DNA of 64,000 bases, taken from positions 62,001 through 126,000 of the forward strand of contig JBFXDD010000010.1 in the NCBI GenBank assembly GCA_050181465.1, read 5' to 3'. A program made the translations under genes and the position numbers. This document shows, one piece after another, positions 1-8,357 of this stretch (within the stretch, counting starts at the first letter, position 1; the number at the start of each line of letters is the position of its first letter). Origin of the DNA: JACRLW01 sp050181465 (lineage in GTDB: Bacteria > Planctomycetota > UBA1135 > UBA2386). The notes beneath the pieces are model-generated. The model did not search any database and was not told the origin of the DNA. It saw only the letters and a program-made list of their open reading frames with translations.

Positions 1-2
1 CC

Positions 3-1430
3 GAGCGCGCGACGGTCGATGAATCTGACTCCTCGAGGACGAATCGGTCGTCGGCCCTTGCAGTGCCCGATCAAGTCGTGCGGCTGCTGGAGGACGGTGA
101 CTTCGACGAGTGTCGGATCCGGTGGATCACCGGATCCGACGTTGCGGCGATCCATCGGCCGCTTCACTCGTCAGGCGGCATCGAGCACCGGGATTGGTTC
201 GCCCCTGAACAAGCGCGAATTGTCGTCCCTCACGGACACTGGGTCTGGCTGTGCGCGCAGTTTCGCTTCGCCGCGACCTGGCGCACTCGCTACTTCCGTG
301 CCGCACCGGGAGCGGAAGTCCTCCGGCTCGATTGCCGGAGAGAGGCGCCGGCACAGATTTGGATCCGTGCAATCGATCGATCGCTCCAAGGGGCCTCGGG
401 AGGACGTCGATTGATTGCCCGATCCGGTTCGGGTGAATCGATCACGGTGAGTTTGGATTCTCGTGGACTGGGAGTACTCGACGCACACCTTCGCGGAGTG
501 ATCTCGTTGTCCTTCCCCGATGCATCACAGGCAGCGGACGGCTCAGCGTCGTCGGTTCTCGTCGACCGAGTGTCGCCGCATGATGCGCATGTCTTGACGC
601 TTGGCGAACCGGAGGAGACCTTCGCGGTGCCCCTCGATCTGATGGTTGCGGGCGAGACGGCGGCGCTGCGGTCGGCCCGTGTGACGTTCCGACGGGTGGA
701 CGGCTCCGGGGAGCTGATTCCGCTGCTGGCGCGGTTACAGCCCGGTCACTTCTCGGCGGTGTGTCCCCTGCCGCGAGGGACCTACGTCATCGAGTCGGTT
801 CCGCCCGGCGCGCTCCGTGGGGCGGTCGAGGATGGTCTCCTTCGAGTTCCCCGCGACGGCGGTGCCGTGGCGGTTCGAGTCGAAGGGCAACCGGCGTCGG
901 TCGCCTTGGAGTTGGTGGGGCTGATCAGCACCGACTTTCCGGTCCGCGTTCGATGGATCGAGCGCGGAGCCGCAGAGGGCGTTCACTCGGACCTCGAACA
1001 TGTCGGTCCATATCACTGGAACCGACCGATCGAGCAGGTTCACGCCCTTGCGTCGGAGGGGTTGATCGTCGTCAGCGGGCGCCAGGGCTTCTGGCTCAGC
1101 CCAACTTCGATCAAGATCTCGGGCCCAAGCACTCGTGCGCAGCTTCAACCCGCGGCCGAGGTGGAATTCTCTTGGGTCGACGGCCCCGCCTCAGACAGGC
1201 GGCTCGCGATCCTCAGCGCCGACCGCGTCGCGTTCCTTACCCGCCGCTGGGTTTCTTCGCAGGACCTGAGTGCCCCGGCGTGGCTCGGCAGGTTGGTGCT
1301 CCCTGCGGGCGACTGCGCCATCGAGTGCATCGACCACGAGGGCGTCACGGTCTACAGCGAGAATCTCCTGCTGAGGCCCGGCCGACACCGAATCGCGCTC
1401 CGAGGAATGCCGCCGATGCGGCTGCCTTGA
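3..1430 (+). CDS. Hypothetical protein, 5' end outside window
   Basis: The reading frame is open from the left edge of the window, so the true start probably lies upstream; an in-frame GTG at 63 would give 455 residues but has no convincing ribosome binding site. The visible part is rich in beta-strand-like stretches alternating with Gly/Pro/Asp turns and includes several segments of the kind found in carboxypeptidase-regulatory or Ig-like domains. No cysteine-based cofactor site, membrane helix or catalytic motif is apparent in the visible part. It ends 164 bases before the blaI-like gene and is probably a separate transcription unit. I do not recognise the family; a large secreted or surface protein is a guess from composition only. 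Confidence 0.6.
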   Translation, partial: ERATVDESDSSRTNRSSALAVPDQVVRLLEDGDFDECRIRWITGSDVAAIHRPLHSSGGIEHRDWFAPEQARIVVPHGHWVWLCAQFRFAATWRTRYFRAAPGAEVLRLDCRREAPAQIWIRAIDRSLQGASGGRRLIARSGSGESITVSLDSRGLGVLDAHLRGVISLSFPDASQAADGSASSVLVDRVSPHDAHVLTLGEPEETFAVPLDLMVAGETAALRSARVTFRRVDGSGELIPLLARLQPGHFSAVCPLPRGTYVIESVPPGALRGAVEDGLLRVPRDGGAVAVRVEGQPASVALELVGLISTDFPVRVRWIERGAAEGVHSDLEHVGPYHWNRPIEQVHALASEGLIVVSGRQGFWLSPTSIKISGPSTRAQLQPAAEVEFSWVDGPASDRRLAILSADRVAFLTRRWVSSQDLSAPAWLGRLVLPAGDCAIECIDHEGVTVYSENLLLRPGRHRIALRGMPPMRLP

Positions 1431-1555
1431 GCACTTCGAACGACGTTTCGCCGACGGCAATCGCCACAACTTGCGTCTTGCTCCCTCCGGCGGGCCAGCG
1501 CTTCAGTTCTCGAATCGGTGCATCCCCCCGAGCTAGGCCGACCTCTCCGCCCGGC

Positions 1556-1585
1556 TTGACAGACCTTCTACAGGCGTCGTAGGAT
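1556..1585 (+). promoter_or_regulatory. Promoter with BlaI-type operator dyad
   Basis: TTGACA at 1556-1561 is followed after 18 bases by TAGGAT at 1580-1585, a plausible sigma70-type promoter. The dyad CTACAGGCGTCGTAG at 1568-1582 fills the spacer and touches the -10; its outer arms CTAC/GTAG are perfect and resemble the TACA/TGTA half-sites bound by BlaI/MecI repressors. The predicted start of transcription is only about 3 bases before the ATG at 1595, so the mRNA may be leaderless. A repressor bound here would block its own operon. Confidence 0.6.
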
Positions 1586-1594
1586 CTTCGACAG

Positions 1595-1993
1595 ATGTCG
1601 AAGAAAGCTCGCGACCCGAAGCCGATCCGGTTGACCGATGCCGAGTGGCAGGTCATGGAAGTGGTTTGGGAGCGTGGGACCGCGCGAGCTCGCGATGTGC
1701 ACGACGCGCTGCTCTCGCGCAAAGGGTGGAGCTACTCTACGGTGAAGACCCAACTCACGCGCCTGGTCGCCAAAGGTGCGGTGCGCGAGGAATTCGACCG
1801 CAACACGGCGGTCTACACGCCGGCCGTGACCCGGCAGCATGCGCGCCGCTTCGCGCTCCGCGCACTGCTGGAGGCGGCCTTCGGTGGCCAGCTCGGTTCG
1901 CTCGTGCAGCACATGGTGGAGCAGAAGTCGCTCAGCGCTCGGGACCGCGCGGAGTTGCGAAGACTGCTCGATGAGGAGGACTCCGCGGATTGA
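1595..1993 (+). CDS. blaI: BlaI/MecI/CopY family transcriptional repressor
   Basis: The 132-residue product matches the BlaI/MecI family in length and layout. An N-terminal winged helix spans about residues 13-80, with the typical LTDAEWQVMEVVW start and the recognition-helix segment YSTVKTQLTRLVAKG. The C-terminal helical dimerisation part (about 85-130) carries the site normally cleaved by the partner protease. In the family the dimer represses its own operon until the BlaR1-type protease is activated. The stop codon overlaps the TTG start of the M56 peptidase gene, so the two are translationally coupled. The upstream dyad fits autoregulation. The inducing signal cannot be read from the sequence; beta-lactam is not implied because no beta-lactamase is nearby. 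Confidence 0.9.
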   Translation: MSKKARDPKPIRLTDAEWQVMEVVWERGTARARDVHDALLSRKGWSYSTVKTQLTRLVAKGAVREEFDRNTAVYTPAVTRQHARRFALRALLEAAFGGQLGSLVQHMVEQKSLSARDRAELRRLLDEEDSAD

Positions 1994-3048
1994 ACGGGAT
2001 CATCGAGTTCCTGCTGCCGCGCTGCGTGCTCTCTGCGCTCGTCGCGATGCTCGCCCTCGCCGGCGAGAGAATCCTTCGCCGTCGACTGCCCGAGGCACTG
2101 GCCGGCGGAGTATGGGGCACGGTCCTGCTGTTGCCGTTCCTCCCGGCGCTTCCGCAGATGCTCGGTCGCGGATGGATCGAAGACGGTCACCGCGCGTTGC
2201 AGTCGGCGGTGACGGCGGACACGGTTCCGGTGCCGGAGACGGTGGGCTGGATCCTGGTCTTCGGGGCGATCGTCGCGGTATCACGCATGTTGTGGACGGC
2301 GAGCATGTCGCGAGGCGAACGGCGAACGCGTCGTCGGAACGGGGTGCAGAGTGAGCCGGCCGGTGAGCCCGTGCGGGCGGCCTTCGCATGGGCGCAGGCT
2401 CGGCTTGGCTCCCCACGGTCGACGCGCATCGAGCTGACCACGACCGAAGGTCCTGCGGTGGTCGGCTGGTGGAGACCGGTCATCCGACTGCCGCGCGACC
2501 TCGCCGCAAGTTGGACGGAACCGCAACTGCGGCACGTCTTCCTCCACGAGTGCGCCCACCTCACGCGCCGCGACCCGCTGCGTGCGTTGGCCGTCGATGT
2601 GCTGACTGCTCTCCTGTGGTTCCACCCCGCGGCACGCGTGGCCCGACGACGCCTCGCCGAGCTCCGCGAGCTGGCGACCGACCGACAGGCCCTGCGCGCT
2701 GCGCGCGAGTTGAGCGCGGAGGACTACCGCCGCACCTTGCTGGAACTCGCGCGACCGATGGCAAGAGTTTCCTCGGCGATCGCGTTCGGTGACGCCGCGA
2801 TCCTGCAGCGACTGCGCGCCCTCGAACATCGGCGTGAGAACGCCCTGGCCGCGTCGCGCGGCCTTCGGGCGACAGCACTGCTCCTGATGCTCTTGGCCTG
2901 CACGCCGATCACTCAGAAGACCTGGGAGACGATCGTTGCCGAGCAACGCGAAGCTCCCGGCTGTCTGCCGCTCCGCTACGCCGTGCTCGGTGCGCTGGCC
3001 GAAGCGGAGGCATCCTCCCTCGTTCCATCCCAACCCGATTCGCGATGA
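1990..3048 (+). CDS. BlaR1-type M56 family membrane metallopeptidase
   Basis: A 352-residue membrane protein starting at TTG 1990, overlapping the blaI stop. Hydrophobic segments occur near residues 3-22, 35-58 and 78-98 and again near 300-318. The zinc site HECAH, with downstream acidic residues in the segment RELATDRQALR, places it in peptidase family M56. In this family the cytoplasmic protease domain cleaves the BlaI repressor after a signal is sensed outside. The C-terminal penicillin-binding sensor domain of true BlaR1 is absent: only about 30 residues follow the last helix. The signal must therefore be sensed differently, possibly with the DUF1579 protein encoded next. Confidence 0.85.
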   Translation: MNGIIEFLLPRCVLSALVAMLALAGERILRRRLPEALAGGVWGTVLLLPFLPALPQMLGRGWIEDGHRALQSAVTADTVPVPETVGWILVFGAIVAVSRMLWTASMSRGERRTRRRNGVQSEPAGEPVRAAFAWAQARLGSPRSTRIELTTTEGPAVVGWWRPVIRLPRDLAASWTEPQLRHVFLHECAHLTRRDPLRALAVDVLTALLWFHPAARVARRRLAELRELATDRQALRAARELSAEDYRRTLLELARPMARVSSAIAFGDAAILQRLRALEHRRENALAASRGLRATALLLMLLACTPITQKTWETIVAEQREAPGCLPLRYAVLGALAEAEASSLVPSQPDSR

Positions 3049-3680
3049 AGATCCTCGCCATCCTCGTTGCTGCGGCCAGCGCCGCGGCAGTTCCCTTCTC
3101 GATCACTCCGCCGACCAACCCGGCTCCGTTCGCGTCGATCTCGCCGCAGGACAAGCAGCCGTCGCCGCAGGACATGGCGGAGATGATGGCCAAGATGGCG
3201 AAGTTCACGCAGCCCGGCAAGGCGCACGAGTTGCTGCAACGCTTCCTCGGCGAGTGGGAGACCAGCACGCAGATCACGATGGGAGGACAGGCCAGCGCAG
3301 CCGAGAAGGGTGTGGCCTCCTTCGAATGGTTGATGAAGGGGCGCTGGATCAAGAGCTCGCTCAAGGGCAAGGTCATGGGGATGCCGATGGAGAGCTTCCA
3401 GATCCTCGGCTACGACAACTTCAAGCAGAGTTACGTATCGACTGTCGTCGGCACGATGGACACCGCGATGCTGCGCTCGGAAGGCGACGTGACTCGCGAC
3501 GGCAAGGTCTTGATCACCTACGGTACCCTCGACGAGTACCTGACCGGCGAGCACGACAAGATGGTCAAGTACGTCTGGCGCTTCGTCTCCGATGACGAAA
3601 TCGTCCACGAAGTTCACGATCTCCCGATCGGCGAAGAGAACACGCAGGTGGTTCGCGTGCGCTTCGTGCGCAAGAAGTGA
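3045..3680 (+). CDS. DUF1579 family secreted protein
   Basis: A 211-residue protein whose ATG overlaps the stop of the M56 peptidase gene (ATGA), making it the third gene of the blaI operon. Residues 1-22 form a signal peptide (Ala-rich hydrophobic stretch). The body has the DUF1579 hallmarks LGEWETSTQITMGG and, further on, ILGYDNFKQSYVSTVVGTMD, a lipocalin-like beta-barrel type of domain. DUF1579 proteins have no established function; many are encoded near BlaI/BlaR1 pairs or other stress genes. By position it may be a regulated target or a sensor partner of the M56 protease. No catalytic residues are evident. Confidence 0.8.
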   Translation: MKILAILVAAASAAAVPFSITPPTNPAPFASISPQDKQPSPQDMAEMMAKMAKFTQPGKAHELLQRFLGEWETSTQITMGGQASAAEKGVASFEWLMKGRWIKSSLKGKVMGMPMESFQILGYDNFKQSYVSTVVGTMDTAMLRSEGDVTRDGKVLITYGTLDEYLTGEHDKMVKYVWRFVSDDEIVHEVHDLPIGEENTQVVRVRFVRKK

Positions 3681-3687
3681 CGCGCAC

Positions 3688-4860
3688 TCAGCTCAGCGGG
3701 AGCACCCGGACGTCCGCGTGGCCCAACTCGCCGAGTCGTGAGCGGATTTCGTCCAGATACCGCGGATTCGCGATCAACACCGTGTCGAGGCTCACTCCGC
3801 GAAGCGAGACCGGATCCGTGATCCGGTGACCGGATCCGGGCACGAAGCAGCCGAGCTTCGCAGGGTTCTGATCGATCGCATACGCGATGTGGGAACCGTG
3901 CGGCAGCAGGTTCAGAAAGCTGACCGCTTTGCTGCCGATGCCCCACAACGCGATCTTTCGACCGGCGGCGACCTCCGCTTCCAGGACCCCCGACCAACGC
4001 GAGAGCTCGGCCCGATAGGTATCCGAGAAGCGCGTTCCGTACGACAGCGCTCGAGCGACGGCGACACGATCGGCGGTGGAGCGATGCCCCTTTGCGGATG
4101 ACGTCGACACGATGGTGGCCGCAAGGAACTGGCGACCGAACTCTTCCTCGATCGCGAGCGGCGCGAGGTTCGCGCGGTCGAGCAGCGCTGCGAGCGAGGT
4201 CGGGACGAAGTAGCCGGCGTGCTCGTAGATGAGATCCCAGATGCCGCCGTCGCGGATCGTCCAGTTGCCGTTGGGCACCTCTAGGTAACCCAGCGCGTGG
4301 CCCGTCATCGCCGAGCGCATCGAGCGGAGCAGCTGGATCGGATCCGCGAGGTGCTCGAGAACGTGACGACTGACGACGAGATCCACGTCGGCAGCGTCGT
4401 CGATCGACGGGTCGTAGTCCCGTCCCTCGATCCGCAGTCGCTCGCTCGGCGCGTGGCGGCCGTCGTAGCTGCGATCGAAGCCGCGGCAGCGATGACCCCG
4501 CGCAGCCAGCATGGCGAGGAACTCACCACGGCCGCAGCCGATCTCGATGACGTCGAGTCGGCGCTCGCGAAACCTCGACTCGAGGCGCGCGATCAGATCC
4601 TCTGCCCAAGCGACGAACACCGCAGAGTGATGGAGAGACGTCTCGTAGCGCGCGTCGTAGGTGAGGCTCGCCTCGTCGAAGGCCCGATTGAAGACATGCG
4701 CACAGTTGCGGCATTGCACCAGCTCGATCACCGCGCGCGGAGCGCTGCGCGCGGCTTCGCGGCTTTGCGCATACGCGTTGCAGTGCACCGGCAACGGCGG
4801 CGTCGTGACCAGTGCGACGTGACGAGCCTCGTCGCACGCCGGGCAGCGAAGTTGCGTCAT
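3688..4860 (-). CDS. C-methyltransferase family protein, third copy (MT3)
   Basis: I start this 390-residue protein at ATG 4860, which overlaps the stop of the upstream paralogue (ATGA) and opens directly with the zinc-finger-like segment LRCPACDEARH. Order: N-terminal four-Cys domain (CPAC and CRNC, about 5-55), class I SAM-binding methyltransferase domain with motif VIEIGCGRGEFLAML (about 95-125) and a C-terminal NAD-like domain (segment ALWGIGSKAVSFLNLL). This is the architecture of sugar C-methyltransferases such as TylC3/NovU. It is last in the six-gene sugar operon. The HGGS-type catalytic segment seen in the first paralogue is not obvious here, so substrate and even activity are uncertain. 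Confidence 0.8.
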   Translation of the reverse strand: MTQLRCPACDEARHVALVTTPPLPVHCNAYAQSREAARSAPRAVIELVQCRNCAHVFNRAFDEASLTYDARYETSLHHSAVFVAWAEDLIARLESRFRERRLDVIEIGCGRGEFLAMLAARGHRCRGFDRSYDGRHAPSERLRIEGRDYDPSIDDAADVDLVVSRHVLEHLADPIQLLRSMRSAMTGHALGYLEVPNGNWTIRDGGIWDLIYEHAGYFVPTSLAALLDRANLAPLAIEEEFGRQFLAATIVSTSSAKGHRSTADRVAVARALSYGTRFSDTYRAELSRWSGVLEAEVAAGRKIALWGIGSKAVSFLNLLPHGSHIAYAIDQNPAKLGCFVPGSGHRITDPVSLRGVSLDTVLIANPRYLDEIRSRLGELGHADVRVLPLS

Positions 4861-6062
4861 GCGGGATCCACGGCCGGCGGCAACGTGCCGAGTGCGAGCA
4901 GTGTCGGCCGAAGGCCCATGCTCGCGAGGTCGCGCCGGATCTCCTCCACGTAGACCGGGTTCATCACGACCACGTTGTCCGGTCGAAGCTCGACAAGTTC
5001 CGCAGGCGGGACGATCTCGTGGCCCGACCCGGGCAAGAACATGCGGTGCCGGTAGGGGTTCACGTCGGTCACCGCGAGCACCTCCTCGTCGAGCGGCAAG
5101 GTGGTGACGAACGCGACGGCCTTGCTGCCCGAGCCCCACAGCACCGTCCGACGACCGCGCGCATGCTCGGCGCGAAACCACGCTCGCCAGGCGTCGAGCA
5201 CACTGGGGACCCTTGCCTCGAAGTCGCGGACCTGCGCGGCGGTGCGGTCGAGATCACTCTCGCCGGGTTGGATCGGTGCTGTCTCTGGAGCTGCGGCAGG
5301 GCGAGCGTCGAGGATCAGATACTGATCGCCGAAGCACTTCTCCAGGCGAATGGGTGCGAAGCCTTCACGGCGGAACAGGCGCGCGAGACTGCCGAGCGTG
5401 AAGTATGAGCAGTGCTCGTAGTAGATGTCCCAGAACGCACCTTCGATGAGGATGCGCTCGAGATCGGGCAACTCGAAGGAGACGACCGCGGACTCCGGAG
5501 CCGACTGTCGAACGCTGCGCACGAAGCCGGCGACGTCGGCGATGTGTTCGAGGGTGTGCCGACACAGCACCAGGTCGGCGACGAGGTGGCGGTACTTCGG
5601 TGAGTAGAAGTCGACGATCCACTCGACCTTGCCGCGCGTCTGGGGCTCGATCCGTTCGGGTTGCAGACCGGGATCGATTCCAACGCCGGTCAGCTCGCCA
5701 CGCTCACACAAGAGCGCGAGGAAGTCGCCCTTGCCGCAGCCGATCTCGAGGGCGGTGCGCGGCGAATAGCGCTCGAGATAGTCGTCGGCGAGCTCGCGCG
5801 CGAAGCGATTGAAGGTCCCCGAGAACGCCTGGCTCTCCTCGCAGCGCGGCGAGTACTCGTGAAGCTCCGCCAGGAAACGCCGATTCCAGACGAAGCCGCA
5901 GGCCGCGCAGTGGGCGAGCGTGAGATCACCGCGCGGATACGAAGTGGCTTCCTCGCGCGTCCGCATCAGCAGCACGCAGTGGATCGGGATGTTTGCGACG
6001 GTGAAGAAGTCGCGCGCGCGATCGCTCCCGCAGGCGGGGCAGTTGCAGTCAGTGCTTGCCAT
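4857..6062 (-). CDS. C-methyltransferase family protein, second copy (MT2)
   Basis: A 401-residue protein with the same three-part build as its neighbours: four-Cys N-terminal domain (CPACGSDRARD, then CAACGFVW), SAM-binding domain with ALEIGCGKGDFLALLCERG, the LCRHTLEHIADV segment, and a C-terminal domain with VLWGSGSKAVAFVTTL and FLPGSGHEIVPP. It overlaps the upstream methyltransferase by 14 bp and the downstream one by 4 bp. The closest relative in the window is MT3, so these two probably arose by tandem duplication. In the family these enzymes transfer methyl groups to keto-sugar nucleotides; here the exact step is inferred only from the operon. Confidence 0.8.
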   Translation of the reverse strand: MASTDCNCPACGSDRARDFFTVANIPIHCVLLMRTREEATSYPRGDLTLAHCAACGFVWNRRFLAELHEYSPRCEESQAFSGTFNRFARELADDYLERYSPRTALEIGCGKGDFLALLCERGELTGVGIDPGLQPERIEPQTRGKVEWIVDFYSPKYRHLVADLVLCRHTLEHIADVAGFVRSVRQSAPESAVVSFELPDLERILIEGAFWDIYYEHCSYFTLGSLARLFRREGFAPIRLEKCFGDQYLILDARPAAAPETAPIQPGESDLDRTAAQVRDFEARVPSVLDAWRAWFRAEHARGRRTVLWGSGSKAVAFVTTLPLDEEVLAVTDVNPYRHRMFLPGSGHEIVPPAELVELRPDNVVVMNPVYVEEIRRDLASMGLRPTLLALGTLPPAVDPA

Positions 6063-7311
6063 CGACTGGACTCTTTCCGGTGATGGACTCCGCGCTGACG
6101 ATGCGAGGCGTCGGGACCGGGATCACGAACCGACCGCCCGCAGCCAGGTACTCCGCCTGTTGACCGACGATCTCGCGCTCGAGATTCCACGGCAGGAGCA
6201 AGGTGTAGTCCGGTCGTCGTCGCAGGAGTTCTTCCGGTGCCAAGATCTCGATGTCGACGCCGGGCAAGTAGCGCCCTTGCTTGTGGATGTTGCGATCGAC
6301 ACAGAAGTCGATCACGTCGGGCCCAAGGCCCACGTAGTTCAGAAGGATCGCGCCCTTGGCAGCCGCACCGTAGGCGGCGATGGAGTGCCCCTGCTCGCGC
6401 AGGCCGAGGAGCAGCTTCCGCAAGGACTCACGCAGGGCGCGGACTCGCACCGCGAAGTCCGCATAGAACTCGGGACGATCGACGCCGAGCTGCTTCTCCA
6501 TAGCCATCATCGCGGCGACCGAGCCGTCGGGCTCCGCGGTGCGACCGGCGTGGTAGCGGATCGACCCGCCGTGAATGGGGAGATGCACGACCTTGTTGAG
6601 GAACAGCCCGTGGCGGCGAAACAGCCGGTCCACCGCGGTCACCGAGAAGTAGCAGAGGTGCTCGTGGTAGATGGTGTCGAACTCGCAGTGTTCGACGAGG
6701 TCCTTCACCCACGGCGCCTCGATGGAGGTCGTGCCGTTCGGCTTCAGCACTCTGGCGATCGAATCGACGAAACCCTCGAGGTCGGGCACGTGCGCCATCA
6801 CGTTGTTGGCGACGATCACGTCGGCGGAACGGCCCTGCTCCACCAGCTGAGCGGCGATGTCACGGCCGAAGAACGCATGGGTGGTCGGGATGCCCTTGCC
6901 GAGTGCGGCTTGCACCGGGCCGCGCGCAGGATCGATGCCGAGGACCGGGATGCCGCGGCGCTGGAAGAACTGCAGCAGATAGCCGTCGTTGCTCGCGATC
7001 TCGAGGACGAAGCTGCTGGCTGACAGGCCGCGGTCGCGGACCAGCGCGGCCACGTTGGCTTCGCTGTGCCGCAGGAGCGACTCGCTGAAAGACGAGAAGT
7101 AGGGGTACTCGTCGCCGAAGAGAACCGTCGGCGGGACCTCGGTCGTGATCTGCACCAACGCGCAATCACGGCAGAACACGAGTTCGAGCGGATAGCGGGG
7201 CTCGACGTCGCCGAGTTGCGACTTCCAGCGCAGACCGTCGGACAAGGGCATGCGACCGAGGTCGAGCACCGGCACCAGCGCGGATCCACGACAGCTACGA
7301 CACGTGCTCAT
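6049..7311 (-). CDS. NDP-sugar C-methyltransferase (MT1)
   Basis: ATG 7311 overlaps the stop of the epimerase gene (ATGA) and gives 420 residues; the open frame upstream is not coding. An N-terminal CRSC...CRDC zinc domain is followed by a SAM domain with FVLEIASNDGYLLQFF, a form typical of TylC3/NovU/EvaC-type sugar C-methyltransferases. The segment HLPIHGGSIRYHAGR corresponds to the conserved GGS-R active-site region, and a C-terminal part with AAYGAAAKGAILLNYVG follows. This is the most canonical of the three methyltransferases and the best candidate for adding a branch methyl to a 3- or 4-keto-deoxysugar made by the adjacent cytidylyltransferase and epimerase. Confidence 0.87.
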   Translation of the reverse strand: MSTCRSCRGSALVPVLDLGRMPLSDGLRWKSQLGDVEPRYPLELVFCRDCALVQITTEVPPTVLFGDEYPYFSSFSESLLRHSEANVAALVRDRGLSASSFVLEIASNDGYLLQFFQRRGIPVLGIDPARGPVQAALGKGIPTTHAFFGRDIAAQLVEQGRSADVIVANNVMAHVPDLEGFVDSIARVLKPNGTTSIEAPWVKDLVEHCEFDTIYHEHLCYFSVTAVDRLFRRHGLFLNKVVHLPIHGGSIRYHAGRTAEPDGSVAAMMAMEKQLGVDRPEFYADFAVRVRALRESLRKLLLGLREQGHSIAAYGAAAKGAILLNYVGLGPDVIDFCVDRNIHKQGRYLPGVDIEILAPEELLRRRPDYTLLLPWNLEREIVGQQAEYLAAGGRFVIPVPTPRIVSAESITGKSPVDGKH

Positions 7312-8357
7312 GCGCGCAGTTCGGCGGAGGGATCGGCCAGGAGTCGAAGGTCGGTGTCGATGACGCCGCGGCGCTGCAACTCCAGCACGCGTTGGATGCG
7401 CATGAAGCGGTCGCTCACGAAGACGTTCTCGGTGAGGCCGACGGCGCGGTAGGCGTCGCGCAGTTCGGTCACCCCGCGCGGAACGGTCCACTCCGCGCGA
7501 TAACCCAAGGTGTCGGCGATCTTGTCACAGTTGACGTTGTAGTTGCGCAGATCCGCGTTGGCTCCGTCGGCAAACTCGACGCGGCTGCCCTCGACGATGC
7601 TCGCGACGATCTCGGCGACATCCACGATGCGGTAGTTCTCGGCCGTTGCACCGACGTTGAACGCCTGGTCGTGGACCTTGTCTCGAGGAGCCGCGAGCAC
7701 GGCGAGATAGGCGCGGGCGATGTCCGCGACGTGCACCAGTGGCCGCCACGAAGTCCCCTTGCTCTTGAGCAGCACGCGTCCGCTGGTGACCGCGTATCCG
7801 GTCAGGTTGTTGACGACGAGATCGCCGCGCAGGCGCGGTGAGAGGCCATAGGCGGTCGACGCGCGGAGATAGGTGGGGGAGAAGTCGTCGTCGGCGAGTT
7901 CGTGGAGATCGGCCTCGACCTTCACCTTCGAGATCGCGTACGGCGTGACCGGGTTGAAGGGCGAATCCTCGTAGAGGACGTCGTCGCCCGCCGCGCCGTA
8001 GTTGCTGCACGAAGAGGCGAAGACGAAACGCGTGATGCCCGCCGCCTTCGCCAGTTTGGCGAGGCGCACGGAGGCGTGGTGATTGATGGCGTAGGTGGTC
8101 GCGGGTGCGAAGTCACCCAAGGGATCGTTCGAGATTCCGGCGAGATGCAGGACTGCATCGAAGCCGGCAACCTCTCTAGGACTGACGTCGCGAACATCGC
8201 GCCGAATCTCGGCGGACGACCGCGCCGTCTCCGCACCGAAAGTGCAGCCGGTGAAGAGGCCGCTGTCGATGCCGACGACGTCGTGGCCCGCGGCGGTGGC
8301 CATGGGCACCAGGATGCGACCGATGTAGCCGTCGCTGCCGGTGATGAGAACGCGCAT
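7308..8357 (-). CDS. NAD-dependent epimerase/dehydratase (sugar nucleotide)
   Basis: A 349-residue extended short-chain dehydrogenase. The start ATG 8357 overlaps the upstream stop (ATGA) and leads straight into the Rossmann motif VLITGSDGYIGRILVP. Later features are the substrate loop with Ser/Cys near SSCSNYGAAGDD and the catalytic YxxxK in TPYAISKVKVEAD (Tyr and Lys present). It sits between the cytidylyltransferase and the C-methyltransferase, so it probably dehydrates or epimerises a CDP-hexose intermediate. Whether it acts as 4,6-dehydratase, epimerase or 4-reductase cannot be decided from sequence alone. Confidence 0.87.
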   Translation of the reverse strand: MRVLITGSDGYIGRILVPMATAAGHDVVGIDSGLFTGCTFGAETARSSAEIRRDVRDVSPREVAGFDAVLHLAGISNDPLGDFAPATTYAINHHASVRLAKLAKAAGITRFVFASSCSNYGAAGDDVLYEDSPFNPVTPYAISKVKVEADLHELADDDFSPTYLRASTAYGLSPRLRGDLVVNNLTGYAVTSGRVLLKSKGTSWRPLVHVADIARAYLAVLAAPRDKVHDQAFNVGATAENYRIVDVAEIVASIVEGSRVEFADGANADLRNYNVNCDKIADTLGYRAEWTVPRGVTELRDAYRAVGLTENVFVSDRFMRIQRVLELQRRGVIDTDLRLLADPSAELRA

